The notes under the pieces were generated by a model, which had not been told where the DNA came from, ran no database searches, and saw only the letters and a list, made by a program, of their open reading frames with translations. Source: Streptomyces sp. RB17 (lineage in GTDB: Bacteria; Actinomycetota; Actinomycetes; Streptomycetales; Streptomycetaceae). Taken from it: a stretch of DNA of 64,000 bases. The translations under genes were made by a program, and so were the position numbers. This document shows, one piece after another, positions 17,756 to 26,060 of the stretch; the stretch's first letter is position 1; every line of letters begins with the position of its first letter. Where the stretch lies: NCBI RefSeq assembly GCF_009604455.1, contig NZ_WEGL01000006.1:248001-312000 (forward strand). The letters run 5' to 3'.

Positions 17756-18184
17756 TCAGGCCGCCAGATCCTTCACGGCGACCACTTGAACGACCGGGAC
17801 CCGGACCACCAGCTCGCCCGGAACGCCGTTGCGGGCGCCGTACTCCTCGGCGCGTTCCTCGCCCATGTACCGGGCGGCGATCCGGGTGGCCCAATGACGC
17901 ACCTCGTCCAGGTTCTCCGACAGCCGGGCGCGGCCGTTCAGCACCACGAAATGGAACGGTGGCCGGTCGTCGTCCACACACAGGGCGACCCGTCCGTCCC
18001 GGGCGAGATTGCGCCCCTTCACCGTGTCCTTGCCCGTGTTGAAGACCAGTTCGTCCCCGTCCAGCAGAAACCAGATCGGGGCCACATGAGGGCTCCCATC
18101 GGCGCGAACGGTGGACAGCTTGCCGGTCCGGGTGCCGTGCGAGACGAACACCCGCCATTCCTCGTCGGTCATCTTCTGTGCCAT
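17756..18184 (-). CDS. PPOX-class (F420/FMN-dependent) oxidoreductase
   Basis: 142 residues of the pyridoxamine 5'-phosphate oxidase-like split-barrel fold: GKLSTVRADGSPHVAPIWFLLDGDELVFNT, KGRNLARDGRVALCVDD and FHFVVLNGRA. Such proteins reduce small molecules with F420H2 or FMN. Start ATG at 18184; a second in-frame ATG at 18172 has better spacing to GGGAGG and may be the true start. It is encoded opposite the conservon, between cvnD and the second roadblock gene, with its 3' end 9 bp from cvnD. Confidence 0.85.
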   Translation of the reverse strand: MAQKMTDEEWRVFVSHGTRTGKLSTVRADGSPHVAPIWFLLDGDELVFNTGKDTVKGRNLARDGRVALCVDDDRPPFHFVVLNGRARLSENLDEVRHWATRIAARYMGEERAEEYGARNGVPGELVVRVPVVQVVAVKDLAA

Positions 18185-18275
18185 CCTCCCATCCTGCTTG
18201 CCCGGACGCCGGACGTGGGGAAGGCTGGCGGGGAGTTCCTCCAGCCAGGGGGAGACGTCACACGGGGAGACGGAG

Positions 18276-18689
18276 ATGGCGCAGAACCAGGGACTCGGCT
18301 GGCTCCTGGACGATCTGACCGAGCGAGTGGACGACGTGCGGCACGCGCTGGTCCTGTCGAACGACGGACTGGTCACGGGCGCGAGCTCAGGCCTACGCCG
18401 TGAGGACGCCGAGCATCTGGCCGCCGTGGCATCCGGGTTGCACAGCCTGGCCAAGGGATCGGGACGTCACTTCGGTGCCGGCGGGGTACGCCAGACCATG
18501 ATCGAGTACGACGACGCGGTGCTCTTCGTGACCGCGGCCGGCACCGGCAGCTGCCTGTGCGTGCTCAGCGGCGCGGAGGCCGACATCGGCCAGATCGCCT
18601 ACGAGATGGCCCTGCTCGTCAATCGCGTGGGCGAGCACCTCGGCGTCGACGCCAGGCAACCGGAGCGCGCCCCCATCACAGACGTCTGA
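18276..18689 (+). CDS. Second roadblock/LC7 protein (cvnB paralogue)
   Basis: 137 residues, colinear with CvnB at 16079-16516: GLGWLLDDLTERVDDVRHALVLSNDGL, EDAEHLAAVASGLHSLAKG, HFGAGGVRQTMIEYDD, ADIGQIAYEMALLVNRVGEHL. The two share long identical blocks, so they are recent duplicates. GGGGAGACGGAG precedes the ATG. It stands alone on the plus strand, 91 bp from the divergent PPOX gene, with no kinase, DUF742 or GTPase of its own. It may exchange with CvnB in the adjacent conservon complex. Confidence 0.9.
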   Translation: MAQNQGLGWLLDDLTERVDDVRHALVLSNDGLVTGASSGLRREDAEHLAAVASGLHSLAKGSGRHFGAGGVRQTMIEYDDAVLFVTAAGTGSCLCVLSGAEADIGQIAYEMALLVNRVGEHLGVDARQPERAPITDV

Positions 18690-18814
18690 CCTGCGTTTTC
18701 TCCTCACGTTTCGGAGTTATCCACAGGGCCGCCACGCCCTGCACGGCATTGGCTACGGTGGGTGCACGGCGAACGCACAGGGCGTGACCCACGACTCCAC
18801 GGGGGAGTACGACC

Positions 18815-20002
18815 ATGTCGGCAACCACCTTCAGCCCGTCCCGGCCCACCACCTGCACCCCGAGTCATGCCGCCCGGGAACTGGGCCTCAAGCGAGGCGA
18901 GTTCGACCTCGCCGTGCACCTGGGCCACATCCGGACCGTTCCCGACGAGGGCGGCGGAGGAGGTCGCCGGGTGGAGCGCGCGGAGATCGACCGCCTTCGC
19001 GCACAGGAGGGCTACCCGGACACCCTTCATGAGCGTGTGCGGGTGGTGGGCACCACCGAGGGCGCGGCGCTGATGGAGATCCCGGCCGGGCGATTCACCC
19101 GCCTCGCCCGCCTGGGCCTGCTCGTCCCGGTGAAGTGGTATCTCAACCGCTACCGGGCCGTGGTCTGGCTGTATCTTGCAGAAGACCTGCGGGACTTCAC
19201 CTCGGCCACCGAGAACGCCCACCTGCTCAAGGGGCGTACGCCGGAGACCCTGCGGAGCCAGCTGGAGGCCGGGGTGGACGTGCGCGCCCGCAACTGGCGG
19301 GGGCGTCACCTCGGGTTTCTGCTGAGGCAAGCAGAGGAGCCGTGGGTTCGGGCCGGCGCCGTGGCAGCCCTTCTCCCGCCTCTCGAGATCGCCGACGTCG
19401 TCCGGGATCCGTACGACCGTGCCTATCTGAACCGGTTCCGGCCCGCGCCGCCGGTTCAGGGCACTCCGGGGTCGCCTGCGGCGCACCTCGCCGAGCGGAT
19501 CGTGACCGCGCAGGACACGGACGAGATCGAGTGGCTCCGCGGCGAACTGGCCCACATGCTCGAGGAGGCCCGCGCTCTCACACCGGCCCCGCGCCCGGCC
19601 GCACGTCGCGCCGCGCCGGCCGTGCGAGCTGTCGCCCGGCCCGTCCCGCCCGTGGCCCGCACGGTCGCACGGCCCACGGAGCCGGCGGTGCCGGTGCCGT
19701 CCGAGCCCGGGGCGGAGCCGGCCGGGGCCGGGGCCCACGAGCCACTGCTGGGACCGCCGGAGCCGACAAGGGGGCCGGTGACGGTGGCGTCCAGGCCGAG
19801 CGGTGGCCCGCGGCCGGGACCGCCTGAGGCGGAGGACGAGTCCGTGGTCCGAGCATTCGAGTGGCACGCACCGGTGGTGCCGGCGGCCACGCCGTCGTCG
19901 GCGCGCCGGGGAAACCGCCGGGCCGAGCGGGCCCCCGCGCGGTCCGACCGCGGCCTGCGCGGCTGGCTGCGGCGCAGAAGCCCTCGGCCCTCGCGCGTCT
20001 GA
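18815..20002 (+). CDS. DUF6397-type protein with MerR-like N-terminal helix-turn-helix
   Basis: 395 residues. Residues about 18-90 (AARELGLKRGEFDLAVHLGHIRTV through VERAEIDRLRAQEGYPDTL) look like a MerR/excisionase-type helix-turn-helix. A conserved middle region (LARLGLLVPVKWYLNRYRAVVWLYLAEDLRDF, LEAGVDVRARNWRGRHLGFLLRQAEEPWVRAGAVAALL) is typical of a Streptomyces family I recall as DUF6397. The last 150 residues are Ala/Pro/Arg-rich and ordered structure is unlikely. GGGGGAG is 8 nt before the ATG. Function is unknown; DNA binding is an inference from the N-terminal domain. Confidence 0.75.
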   Translation: MSATTFSPSRPTTCTPSHAARELGLKRGEFDLAVHLGHIRTVPDEGGGGGRRVERAEIDRLRAQEGYPDTLHERVRVVGTTEGAALMEIPAGRFTRLARLGLLVPVKWYLNRYRAVVWLYLAEDLRDFTSATENAHLLKGRTPETLRSQLEAGVDVRARNWRGRHLGFLLRQAEEPWVRAGAVAALLPPLEIADVVRDPYDRAYLNRFRPAPPVQGTPGSPAAHLAERIVTAQDTDEIEWLRGELAHMLEEARALTPAPRPAARRAAPAVRAVARPVPPVARTVARPTEPAVPVPSEPGAEPAGAGAHEPLLGPPEPTRGPVTVASRPSGGPRPGPPEAEDESVVRAFEWHAPVVPAATPSSARRGNRRAERAPARSDRGLRGWLRRRSPRPSRV

Positions 20003-20035
20003 ACCACCCGGCCGCAGCGCCTGGCCGCCGGCTCG

Positions 20036-20902
20036 CTACAGGGACCTGAACAGGCCCTCCTGGACGACCGAGACGAGCAGACGCCCCTGCAGGTCGTAGA
20101 TGCGCCCGCGTGCCAGACCTCGGCCACCGGTGGCTATCGGCGACTCCTGGTCGTACAGGAACCACTCGTCCGCGCGGAACGGCCGGTGGAACCACATGGC
20201 GTGATCCAGCGAGGCCATGTCGAAGTTCCGCGGCCCCCACAGCGGTTCGACCGGGATGCGGACCGCGTCCAGGAGGGTCATGTCACTGGCGTAGGTCAGC
20301 GCGCACGTGTGCACCAGCGGGTCGTCCCCGAGCGGTCCGACCGCGCGCATCCACACGGCGCTGCGCGGTTCGGCCCCCTCGATGTCCTCGGCGTTCCAGC
20401 GCAGCCGGTCGGCATAGCGGATGTCGAAGGGCTGGCGGCGCGCCATCCGCTCCAGCTGCTCCGGCAGTGCGCCCAGGTGCTTGCGGATCTCCTCGGAGAC
20501 CGTCGGCAGCGACTCCGGGTCCGCCACCTCACGGGCCGGCGGCAGCTGGTGCTCGAACGGTCCTTCCTCAGGCTTGTGAAAGGAGGCGGTCAGATTGAAG
20601 ATCGTGCGGCCCTGCTGCACGGCCGTGACCCGGCGCGTGGTGAACGACCGGCCGTCGCGGACTCGCTCCACCTGGTACACGATGGGCACGCCGGGACGGC
20701 CCGGGCGCAGGAAGTACGCGTGCAGGGAGTGCACCGGGCGGTCGCCGTCCGTGGTGCGGCCGGCGGCGACGAGCGCCTGGCCCGCCACCTGGCCGCCGAA
20801 GACCCGCTGCAGCGACTCCTGCGGGCTTCGGCCACGGAAGATGTTGACCTCGATCTGCTCCAGGTCGAGCAGGTCGACCAGTCGCTCGGCCGGGTTCGTC
20901 AT
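20036..20902 (-). CDS. tesB: Acyl-CoA thioesterase II
   Basis: 288 residues with the double hot-dog fold of TesB: IFRGRSPQESLQRVFGGQVAGQAL, VHSLHAYFLRPGRPGVPIVYQVERVRDGRSFTTRRV, and a C-terminal half with HTCALTYASDMTLLD, SLDHAMWFHRPFRADEWFLYDQESPIA. It hydrolyses acyl-CoA to free acid and CoA in the cytosol. Start ATG at 20902 has AAGGAGAG about 9 nt upstream and removes a non-conserved extension. It lies 40 bp downstream of the helicase gene on the same strand and may be co-transcribed with it. Confidence 0.95.
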   Translation of the reverse strand: MTNPAERLVDLLDLEQIEVNIFRGRSPQESLQRVFGGQVAGQALVAAGRTTDGDRPVHSLHAYFLRPGRPGVPIVYQVERVRDGRSFTTRRVTAVQQGRTIFNLTASFHKPEEGPFEHQLPPAREVADPESLPTVSEEIRKHLGALPEQLERMARRQPFDIRYADRLRWNAEDIEGAEPRSAVWMRAVGPLGDDPLVHTCALTYASDMTLLDAVRIPVEPLWGPRNFDMASLDHAMWFHRPFRADEWFLYDQESPIATGGRGLARGRIYDLQGRLLVSVVQEGLFRSL

Positions 20903-20942
20903 CGGTGGGTCTCTCCTTGGCTCACCACTGGTCGAAAACCGC

Positions 20943-23456
20943 TCACAGCTGGCCCACGTCGGTGACGCGGACGATCGCACGGCCCTCGGCGTCCGAGGCC
21001 GCGAGGTCGATCTCGGCGCTGATGCCCCAGTCGTGGTCGCCGGCGGGATCGTCGAAGATCTGGCGGACGCGCCAGATACCCTTCTGCGGCTCCTCGTTGA
21101 TGACCAGCAGCTTGGGACCGCGGGCGTCGGGGCCGGTGCCGAGGTCGTCGTACTCGTCCCAGTACTTGTCCATCGCCTCGCCCCAGGCGTCGGCGTTCCA
21201 GCCGGACTCGGCGTCCATGTCGCCGAGCTCCTCGACCTGGTCGAGGGCGGCCAGTTCCACGCGCCGGAACATGGCGTTGCGGACCAGGACGCGGAAGGCG
21301 CGCGCGTTGGCGGTGACCGGCTTGACCTCGTCGGCCTTCTCCTGGGCCTCCTCGGCGGTCATCTCCTCCGGGTTCGCGAGCTGCTCCCACTCGTCCAGCA
21401 GGCTGGAGTCGACCTGGCGGACCATCTCGCCGAGCCACTCGATCAGATCCTGCAGATCCTCGGACTTGAGATCGTCGGGGATGTTGTGGTCGAGGGTCTT
21501 GTAGGCGCTGGCCAGGTAGCGCAGCACGATGCCCTCGGTCCGGGCCAGCTCGTAGAAGGACACCAATTCCGTGAAGGACAGGGCTCGTTCGTACATGTCC
21601 CGGATGACCGACTTCGGCGACAGCGGATGGTCGCCGACCCACGGGTGGCTCTTGCGGTAGGTGTTGTACGCGTGGAAGAGCAGCTCCTCCAGCGGCTTCG
21701 GGTACGTGATGTCCTGGAGGCGCTCCATGCGCTCCTCGTACTCGACGCCGTCCGCCTTCATCGCGGCGACGGCCTCACCGCGCGCCTTGTTCTGCTGGGC
21801 GACGAGGATCTGCCGCGGGTCGTCCAGGGTGGATTCGACGACGGAGACCATGTCGAGGGCGTAGGACGGCGACTCGGGGTCGAGGAGTTCGAACGCGGCG
21901 AGGGCGAACGTGGACAGCGGCTGGTTGAGCGCGAAGTCCTGCTGCAGGTCGACCGTGAGCCGGACGATACGGCCCTCGGCATCGGGCTTGTCGAGCTTCT
22001 CCACGATCCCGCCGTCGAGCAGCGAGCGGTAGATGGCGATCGCCCGGCGGATGTGCCTGAGCTGCTGCTTGCGCGGCTCGTGGTTGTCCTCCAGGAGGTG
22101 GCGCATGGCCTCGAACGCGTTGCCCGGGCGGGCGATCACCGACAGCAGCATCGTGTGTGTCACCCGGAAACGCGAGATGAGCGGCTCCGGTTCCGATTCG
22201 ATCAGCTTCTGGAAGCTGTTCTCCGTCCAGCCTACAAAGCCCTCCGGCGCCTTCTTGCGCACCACTTTGCGCCGCTTCTTCGGGTCGTCGCCGGCCTTCG
22301 CCAGCGCCTTCTCGTTCTCGATGACGTGCTCCGGCGCCTGCGCCACGACGAGCCCCGCCGTGTCGAAACCGGCCCGGCCGGCCCGCCCCGCGATCTGGTG
22401 GAACTCCCGTGCCCGCAGCGTGCGCACCCGGCTGCCGTCGTACTTGGTGAGAGCCGTGAACAGCACCGTGCGGATGGGGACGTTGACGCCCACGCCGAGC
22501 GTGTCCGTGCCGCAGATGACCTTCAGCAGGCCGGCCTGGGCGAGCTTCTCCACCAGGCGCCGGTACTTGGGCAGCATGCCGGCGTGGTGGACGCCGATGC
22601 CGTGCCGTACGTAACGGGAGAGGTTGCGGCCGAACTTGGTGGTGAAGCGGAAGTTGCCGATCAGCTCGGCGATCTGGTCCTTCTCCTCGCGCGAGCACAT
22701 GTTGATGCTCATCAGCGCCTGCGCCCGCTCCACGGCTTGCGCCTGCGTGAAGTGCACGATGTACACCGGGGCCTGCTTGGACTCCAGCAGATCGGTGAGT
22801 GTCTCGGTGAGCGGGGTGAACTTGTACTCGTAGGAGAGCGGCACCGGGCGGGTTGCCGAGCGGACCACCGACGTGGGTCGGCCGGTGCGGCGGGCGAGGT
22901 CCTTCTCAAAGAAGGACACATCACCCAAAGTGGCCGACATCAGGATGAATTGCGCCTGGGGGAGCTCCAGAAGAGGGATCTGCCAGGCCCAGCCGCGGTC
23001 GCCCTCGGCGTAGAAGTGGAACTCGTCCATGACGACCTGGCCGACGTCCGCGTCCTTGCCGTCGCGCAGCGCGATGGACGCCAGCACCTCGGCGGTACAG
23101 CAGATCACGGGCGCGTCGGCGTTCACGGAGGCGTCGCCGGTCAGCATGCCGACGTTCTCGGTGCCGAACAGCTTGCACAGCTCGAAGAACTTCTCCGACA
23201 CCAGCGCCTTGATCGGCGCCGTGTAGAAGGTGACCTCGTCCCGGGCCAGCGCGGCGAAGTGGGCGCCCGCGGCGATCATGCTCTTGCCGGATCCGGTGGG
23301 CGTCGAGACGATCACGTTCGCCCCGGAGACCACCTCGATCAGCGCCTCCTCCTGGTGGGGGTAGAGGGTGAGGCCGTGCTCCTGCGCCCACGACTCGAAG
23401 GCTTCGTACAGGGCGTCGGGGTCGGCGGTCGGTGGCAGCTGATCGATGAGGGTCAC
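20943..23456 (-). CDS. DEAD/DEAH-box RNA helicase, Ski2-like, DUF3516 type
   Basis: 837 residues. Superfamily 2 motifs are intact: I STPTGSGKSM (about 53-60), II VMDEFHFY (about 142), III LMSATLG, and VI FHQIAGRAGRAGFD. The C-terminal half, with KSVIRDMYERALSFTELVSFYELARTEGIVLRYLASAYKTLDHNIPD, is the DUF3516 region found in actinobacterial helicases of this size. Start is probably GTG at 23456, whose product begins VTLIDQLPPT; upstream residues look non-coding, and the ribosome site is weak. Probable role in RNA turnover or ribosome assembly. Confidence 0.92.
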   Translation of the reverse strand: MTLIDQLPPTADPDALYEAFESWAQEHGLTLYPHQEEALIEVVSGANVIVSTPTGSGKSMIAAGAHFAALARDEVTFYTAPIKALVSEKFFELCKLFGTENVGMLTGDASVNADAPVICCTAEVLASIALRDGKDADVGQVVMDEFHFYAEGDRGWAWQIPLLELPQAQFILMSATLGDVSFFEKDLARRTGRPTSVVRSATRPVPLSYEYKFTPLTETLTDLLESKQAPVYIVHFTQAQAVERAQALMSINMCSREEKDQIAELIGNFRFTTKFGRNLSRYVRHGIGVHHAGMLPKYRRLVEKLAQAGLLKVICGTDTLGVGVNVPIRTVLFTALTKYDGSRVRTLRAREFHQIAGRAGRAGFDTAGLVVAQAPEHVIENEKALAKAGDDPKKRRKVVRKKAPEGFVGWTENSFQKLIESEPEPLISRFRVTHTMLLSVIARPGNAFEAMRHLLEDNHEPRKQQLRHIRRAIAIYRSLLDGGIVEKLDKPDAEGRIVRLTVDLQQDFALNQPLSTFALAAFELLDPESPSYALDMVSVVESTLDDPRQILVAQQNKARGEAVAAMKADGVEYEERMERLQDITYPKPLEELLFHAYNTYRKSHPWVGDHPLSPKSVIRDMYERALSFTELVSFYELARTEGIVLRYLASAYKTLDHNIPDDLKSEDLQDLIEWLGEMVRQVDSSLLDEWEQLANPEEMTAEEAQEKADEVKPVTANARAFRVLVRNAMFRRVELAALDQVEELGDMDAESGWNADAWGEAMDKYWDEYDDLGTGPDARGPKLLVINEEPQKGIWRVRQIFDDPAGDHDWGISAEIDLAASDAEGRAIVRVTDVGQL

Positions 23457-23601
23457 GCACCCATCTTGCCTGGCCTTGCCCCCGAGAGGGGAATCGGCTG
23501 CAGGCGGGAAGATCACGGCCGCTACGCTGTGTCGCCGACGCAGCGTCAGCGCACCAGGTCAACTGGACAGCGGCACACGAGGAATGGGGCGGGAAGCGGC
23601 C

Positions 23602-24396
23602 ATGATGGGACCAGCACACTCACTGTCGGGGGCCGCGGCCTGGCTCGGCGTCGGAGCGGCAGCCGCCGCGGCAGGTCACCCGATGCCCTGGCCGGTGCTT
23701 CTCTGCGGCGCCCTGATCTGCGCCGGCGCCGCGCTCGCCCCGGACCTCGACCACAAGGCGGCCACGATCTCCCGGGCCTTCGGGCCGATCTCGCGCTGGA
23801 TCTGCGAGATCGTGGACAAACTGTCGTACGCCGTCTACAAGGCGACCAGGGGGAAGGGCGACCCGCGCCGCTCCGGAGGCCACCGTACGCTGACGCACAC
23901 CTGGCTGTGGGCGGTCCTGATCGGCGCCGGCTGCTCGGCGGCGGCGATAGCGGGGGGCCGCTGGGCCGTGCTGGCGATCCTGTTCGTACACATGGTGCTG
24001 GCCATCGAGGGGCTGCTTTGGCGGGCGGCGCGCGGCTCCAGCAGCGATGTCCTGGTCTGGCTGCTGGCGGCGACCAGCGCGTGGATTCTCGCGGGCATCC
24101 TGGACAAGCCCGGCAACGGCGCCGACTGGCTGTTCACGGCACCGGGCCAGCAGTACCTGTGGCTGGGGCTGCCGATCGTGCTCGGCGCGCTGGTGCACGA
24201 CATCGGGGACGCCCTGACGGTGTCCGGCTGCCCGATCCTGTGGCCGATCCCCTTGGGCCGCAAGCGCTGGTACCCCGTGGGCCCGCCGAAGGTGATGCGG
24301 TTCCGGGCCGGGAGCTGGGTGGAGCTGAAGGTGCTGATGCCCGTGTTCATGCTCCTCGGCGGCGTGGGCTGCGCGGCGGCCCTCAACGTCATCTGA
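23602..24396 (+). CDS. Membrane-bound metal-dependent hydrolase (YdjM/DUF457 type)
   Basis: 264 residues with multiple membrane segments. Family motifs are GPAHSLSGAAAWLG (conserved His), APDLDHKAATIS (DxDH metal site), SGGHRTLTHTWLWAV with the HRTLTHT metal motif, and LGALVHDIGDALTVSGCPILWPIPLGRKRWYPVG. This pattern defines the YdjM/YfhO-like, LexA-binding or phospholipase-like membrane hydrolases. Adjacent ATG codons at 23602 and 23605 follow GGGAAG; the first is taken. It diverges from the DUF3516 helicase gene. Substrate unknown. Confidence 0.88.
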   Translation: MMGPAHSLSGAAAWLGVGAAAAAAGHPMPWPVLLCGALICAGAALAPDLDHKAATISRAFGPISRWICEIVDKLSYAVYKATRGKGDPRRSGGHRTLTHTWLWAVLIGAGCSAAAIAGGRWAVLAILFVHMVLAIEGLLWRAARGSSSDVLVWLLAATSAWILAGILDKPGNGADWLFTAPGQQYLWLGLPIVLGALVHDIGDALTVSGCPILWPIPLGRKRWYPVGPPKVMRFRAGSWVELKVLMPVFMLLGGVGCAAALNVI

Positions 24397-24467
24397 GGCA
24401 CCCCTCGCATCCTGGGCACCCGTCGCATCAAAGGCGCCCGGCACCTGGTCCGGGATGCCCCTCGGGA

Positions 24468-24731
24468 TCAGGTAGCCCCGCCGGCCTCCGGCCCGCCGTA
24501 CCGGCGCTCGAAGCGGGCGATACGGCCCTCGGTGTCGACCGCGCGCGCCTTGCCCGTGTAGAAGGGATGGCTCTCCGAGGAGATCTCCACGTCGATCACG
24601 GGGTAGGTCTCGCCGTCGTCCCACTCGATGGTCTGTTCACTCCGCGCGGTCGAGCGGGTCAGGAACGCGTAGCCGGCGGCCCGGTCGCGGAAGACCACGG
24701 GGTGGTAGTCGGGGTGCTTGTCCTGCGGCAT
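24468..24731 (-). CDS. rpmE2: 50S ribosomal protein L31 type B (zinc-free)
   Basis: 87 residues: PDYHPVVFRDRAAGYAFLTRSTA, ISSESHPFYTGKARAVDTEGRIARFERRYG. The CxxC zinc pairs of type A L31 are absent, so this is the zinc-independent paralogue that replaces the zinc form when zinc is short. GAGGAGG is 6 nt before the ATG. In Streptomyces such genes are usually repressed by Zur, but I see no AT-rich Zur-like palindrome in the 60 bp upstream and no neighbouring zinc-free ribosomal genes, so its regulation here is unclear. Confidence 0.95.
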   Translation of the reverse strand: MPQDKHPDYHPVVFRDRAAGYAFLTRSTARSEQTIEWDDGETYPVIDVEISSESHPFYTGKARAVDTEGRIARFERRYGGPEAGGAT

Positions 24732-24791
24732 GGCGCCTCCTCGTGCGGGGCGGTCGGGCAGGGCGTGGGCGGATCGGCCGGGGCCTCCGGG

Positions 24792-25265
24792 TCAGCCGGG
24801 CAGGGAGTCCTCGTCGACGATGTGCATCGCAGCCTCCTCGGCGGAGGCGGCGGCGCCGTCGATGCCGACGTCGTTGGCGATGAGGGCGGCCTCCTCGTCC
24901 TCGTGCGCTCCCTCGTCCGGGGCCACCAGCCGGCCGGAGCGGAGGTTGCCGACCTCGTTGTCGAGGGGTTCCCCGTCGGTGTCGCGGTCACCGATGTCGT
25001 CGCCGTCGCGGGCGACGAGGTCGGGCTGCTCCTCGGCGAGCCGCTGGTCCAGGGTCTCACCCGCCCGGCGTTCAGCCGCCGTCACCCCGATGTGCTCGAC
25101 CGCCCAAGGCCGCTCGGGAGGGGACCAGCCACGGTCGAGCGGGTCGGCGACGCCGTCGAAGTCCAGCGTGTCCTCGGCGTCGAGCACACCCGTGTCCTCC
25201 CGGACCTCCCTGGGATCGGGATCGGGCTGGTAGACGTCGTCCCCCCAGCCGTCGACGCTGTCCAC
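24792..25265 (-). CDS. DUF5709-family acidic protein
   Basis: 157 residues, very acidic. It has VDGWGDDVYQPDPDP near the N-terminus, LDFDGVADPLDRGWSPPERPWAVEHIGVTAAE in the middle and SAEEAAMHIVDE at the end, the pattern of the Streptomyces DUF5709 family. Start is GTG at 25265 with TGGAGGT about 6 nt upstream; longer in-frame starts lack support. No membrane segment. It may share a promoter with rpmE2, which starts 60 bp downstream on the same strand. Function unknown. Confidence 0.82.
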   Translation of the reverse strand: MDSVDGWGDDVYQPDPDPREVREDTGVLDAEDTLDFDGVADPLDRGWSPPERPWAVEHIGVTAAERRAGETLDQRLAEEQPDLVARDGDDIGDRDTDGEPLDNEVGNLRSGRLVAPDEGAHEDEEAALIANDVGIDGAAASAEEAAMHIVDEDSLPG

Positions 25266-25514
25266 GAGTACCTCCAGGTGGTGAGGACGGCCAGGTGCCA
25301 CCACTACGGGTGGCGGGCCGTCGGCACGCGCGGCACGAAGGTCACACCCTGCGAACCGGATGGTTCCGGGGCGTTCCCCGCATCGGTGCCGTTCTCCAGC
25401 CTTCCACCCCTGCTCGGGACCGCGCAACGGCACGAGCGCGAGACAGTGCCCGCACCCGGCTACCGGCACCGGTCACACCCCCCGGAGCGCCCGCTCACCA
25501 TGCCCTCGCCGCCC
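25266..25514. other. Gene-free sequence upstream of DUF5709
   Basis: 249 bp holding the promoter side of the DUF5709 gene. No recognisable coding sequence or hairpin was seen. It leads directly into the 102-bp repeat array, and together with it forms a 795-bp gap between genes. Confidence 0.5.
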
Positions 25515-25922
25515 GAGGTCCCGGCAGGCGTGAGTCCGCATCTGCCCGCTGTGACCTGGTTCGGTCAAGCGTTGGCGGACCTTGCCGGGCGTCTGTGTGC
25601 CGTGCCCTGGCTGTCCGAGGTCCCGGCAGGCGTGAGTCCGCATCTGCCCGCTGTGACCTGGTTCGGTCAAGCGTTGGCGGACCTTGCCGGGCGCCTGTGT
25701 GCCGTGCTCTGGCTGCCAGAGATCCCGGCAGACGCGACTGGGCATTCGGCTGCTGTGGCCTGGTTCGGTCAAGCGTCGACGGACCCTGCCGGGTCCCCGT
25801 TCGCCCTGGCCGGGCTGCCCGTAGTGTCGGGAGACGTGGCTGTGCACCTGCCTGCCGCGCCCCGGTGGGGCGCAGCGCCAGTGGTGGCCTCCTTCGTGGG
25901 CCCATCCCTGTGGGACGGGTCG
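25515..25922. repeat. Four tandem copies of a 102-bp repeat
   Basis: Units start at 25515, 25617, 25719 and 25821, exactly 102 bp (34 codons) apart. Copies 1 and 2 differ at only about 4 positions; copies 3 and 4 are increasingly diverged. A shared core is CTGGTTCGGTCAAGCG followed by TGGCGGACCTTGCCGGG. All frames stay open across the array because the period is a multiple of three, but no start with a ribosome site, and no recognisable protein, is present. 25923-26060 holds nothing further before the ABC transporter stop at 26061. Confidence 0.85.
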
Positions 25923-26060
25923 TCCCGGGAAACGACAGCCGTGGTCGCGGCACCCGGCGGTGCGCAACCGGTCACCGACGGCCGCGCCGCCGCGATCGCG
26001 GGGACCGGCCTTGCCCGCAGTCGCTGCGTCGCGGTACCGGTCGACGCGCTCGCCGGATCC

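Noticed and set aside
18717..18725. TTATCCACA, a perfect E. coli-type DnaA box
   Set aside because: A single copy without a cluster, AT-rich element or dnaA/dnaN context does not make an origin.
25473..25967. Minus-strand 164-codon repeat protein (DRTRSQRADADSRLPG-type or RQRLTEPGHSGQMRT-type units)
   Set aside because: All six frames are open across the 102-bp array; none has a ribosome site or amphipathic/structural logic.
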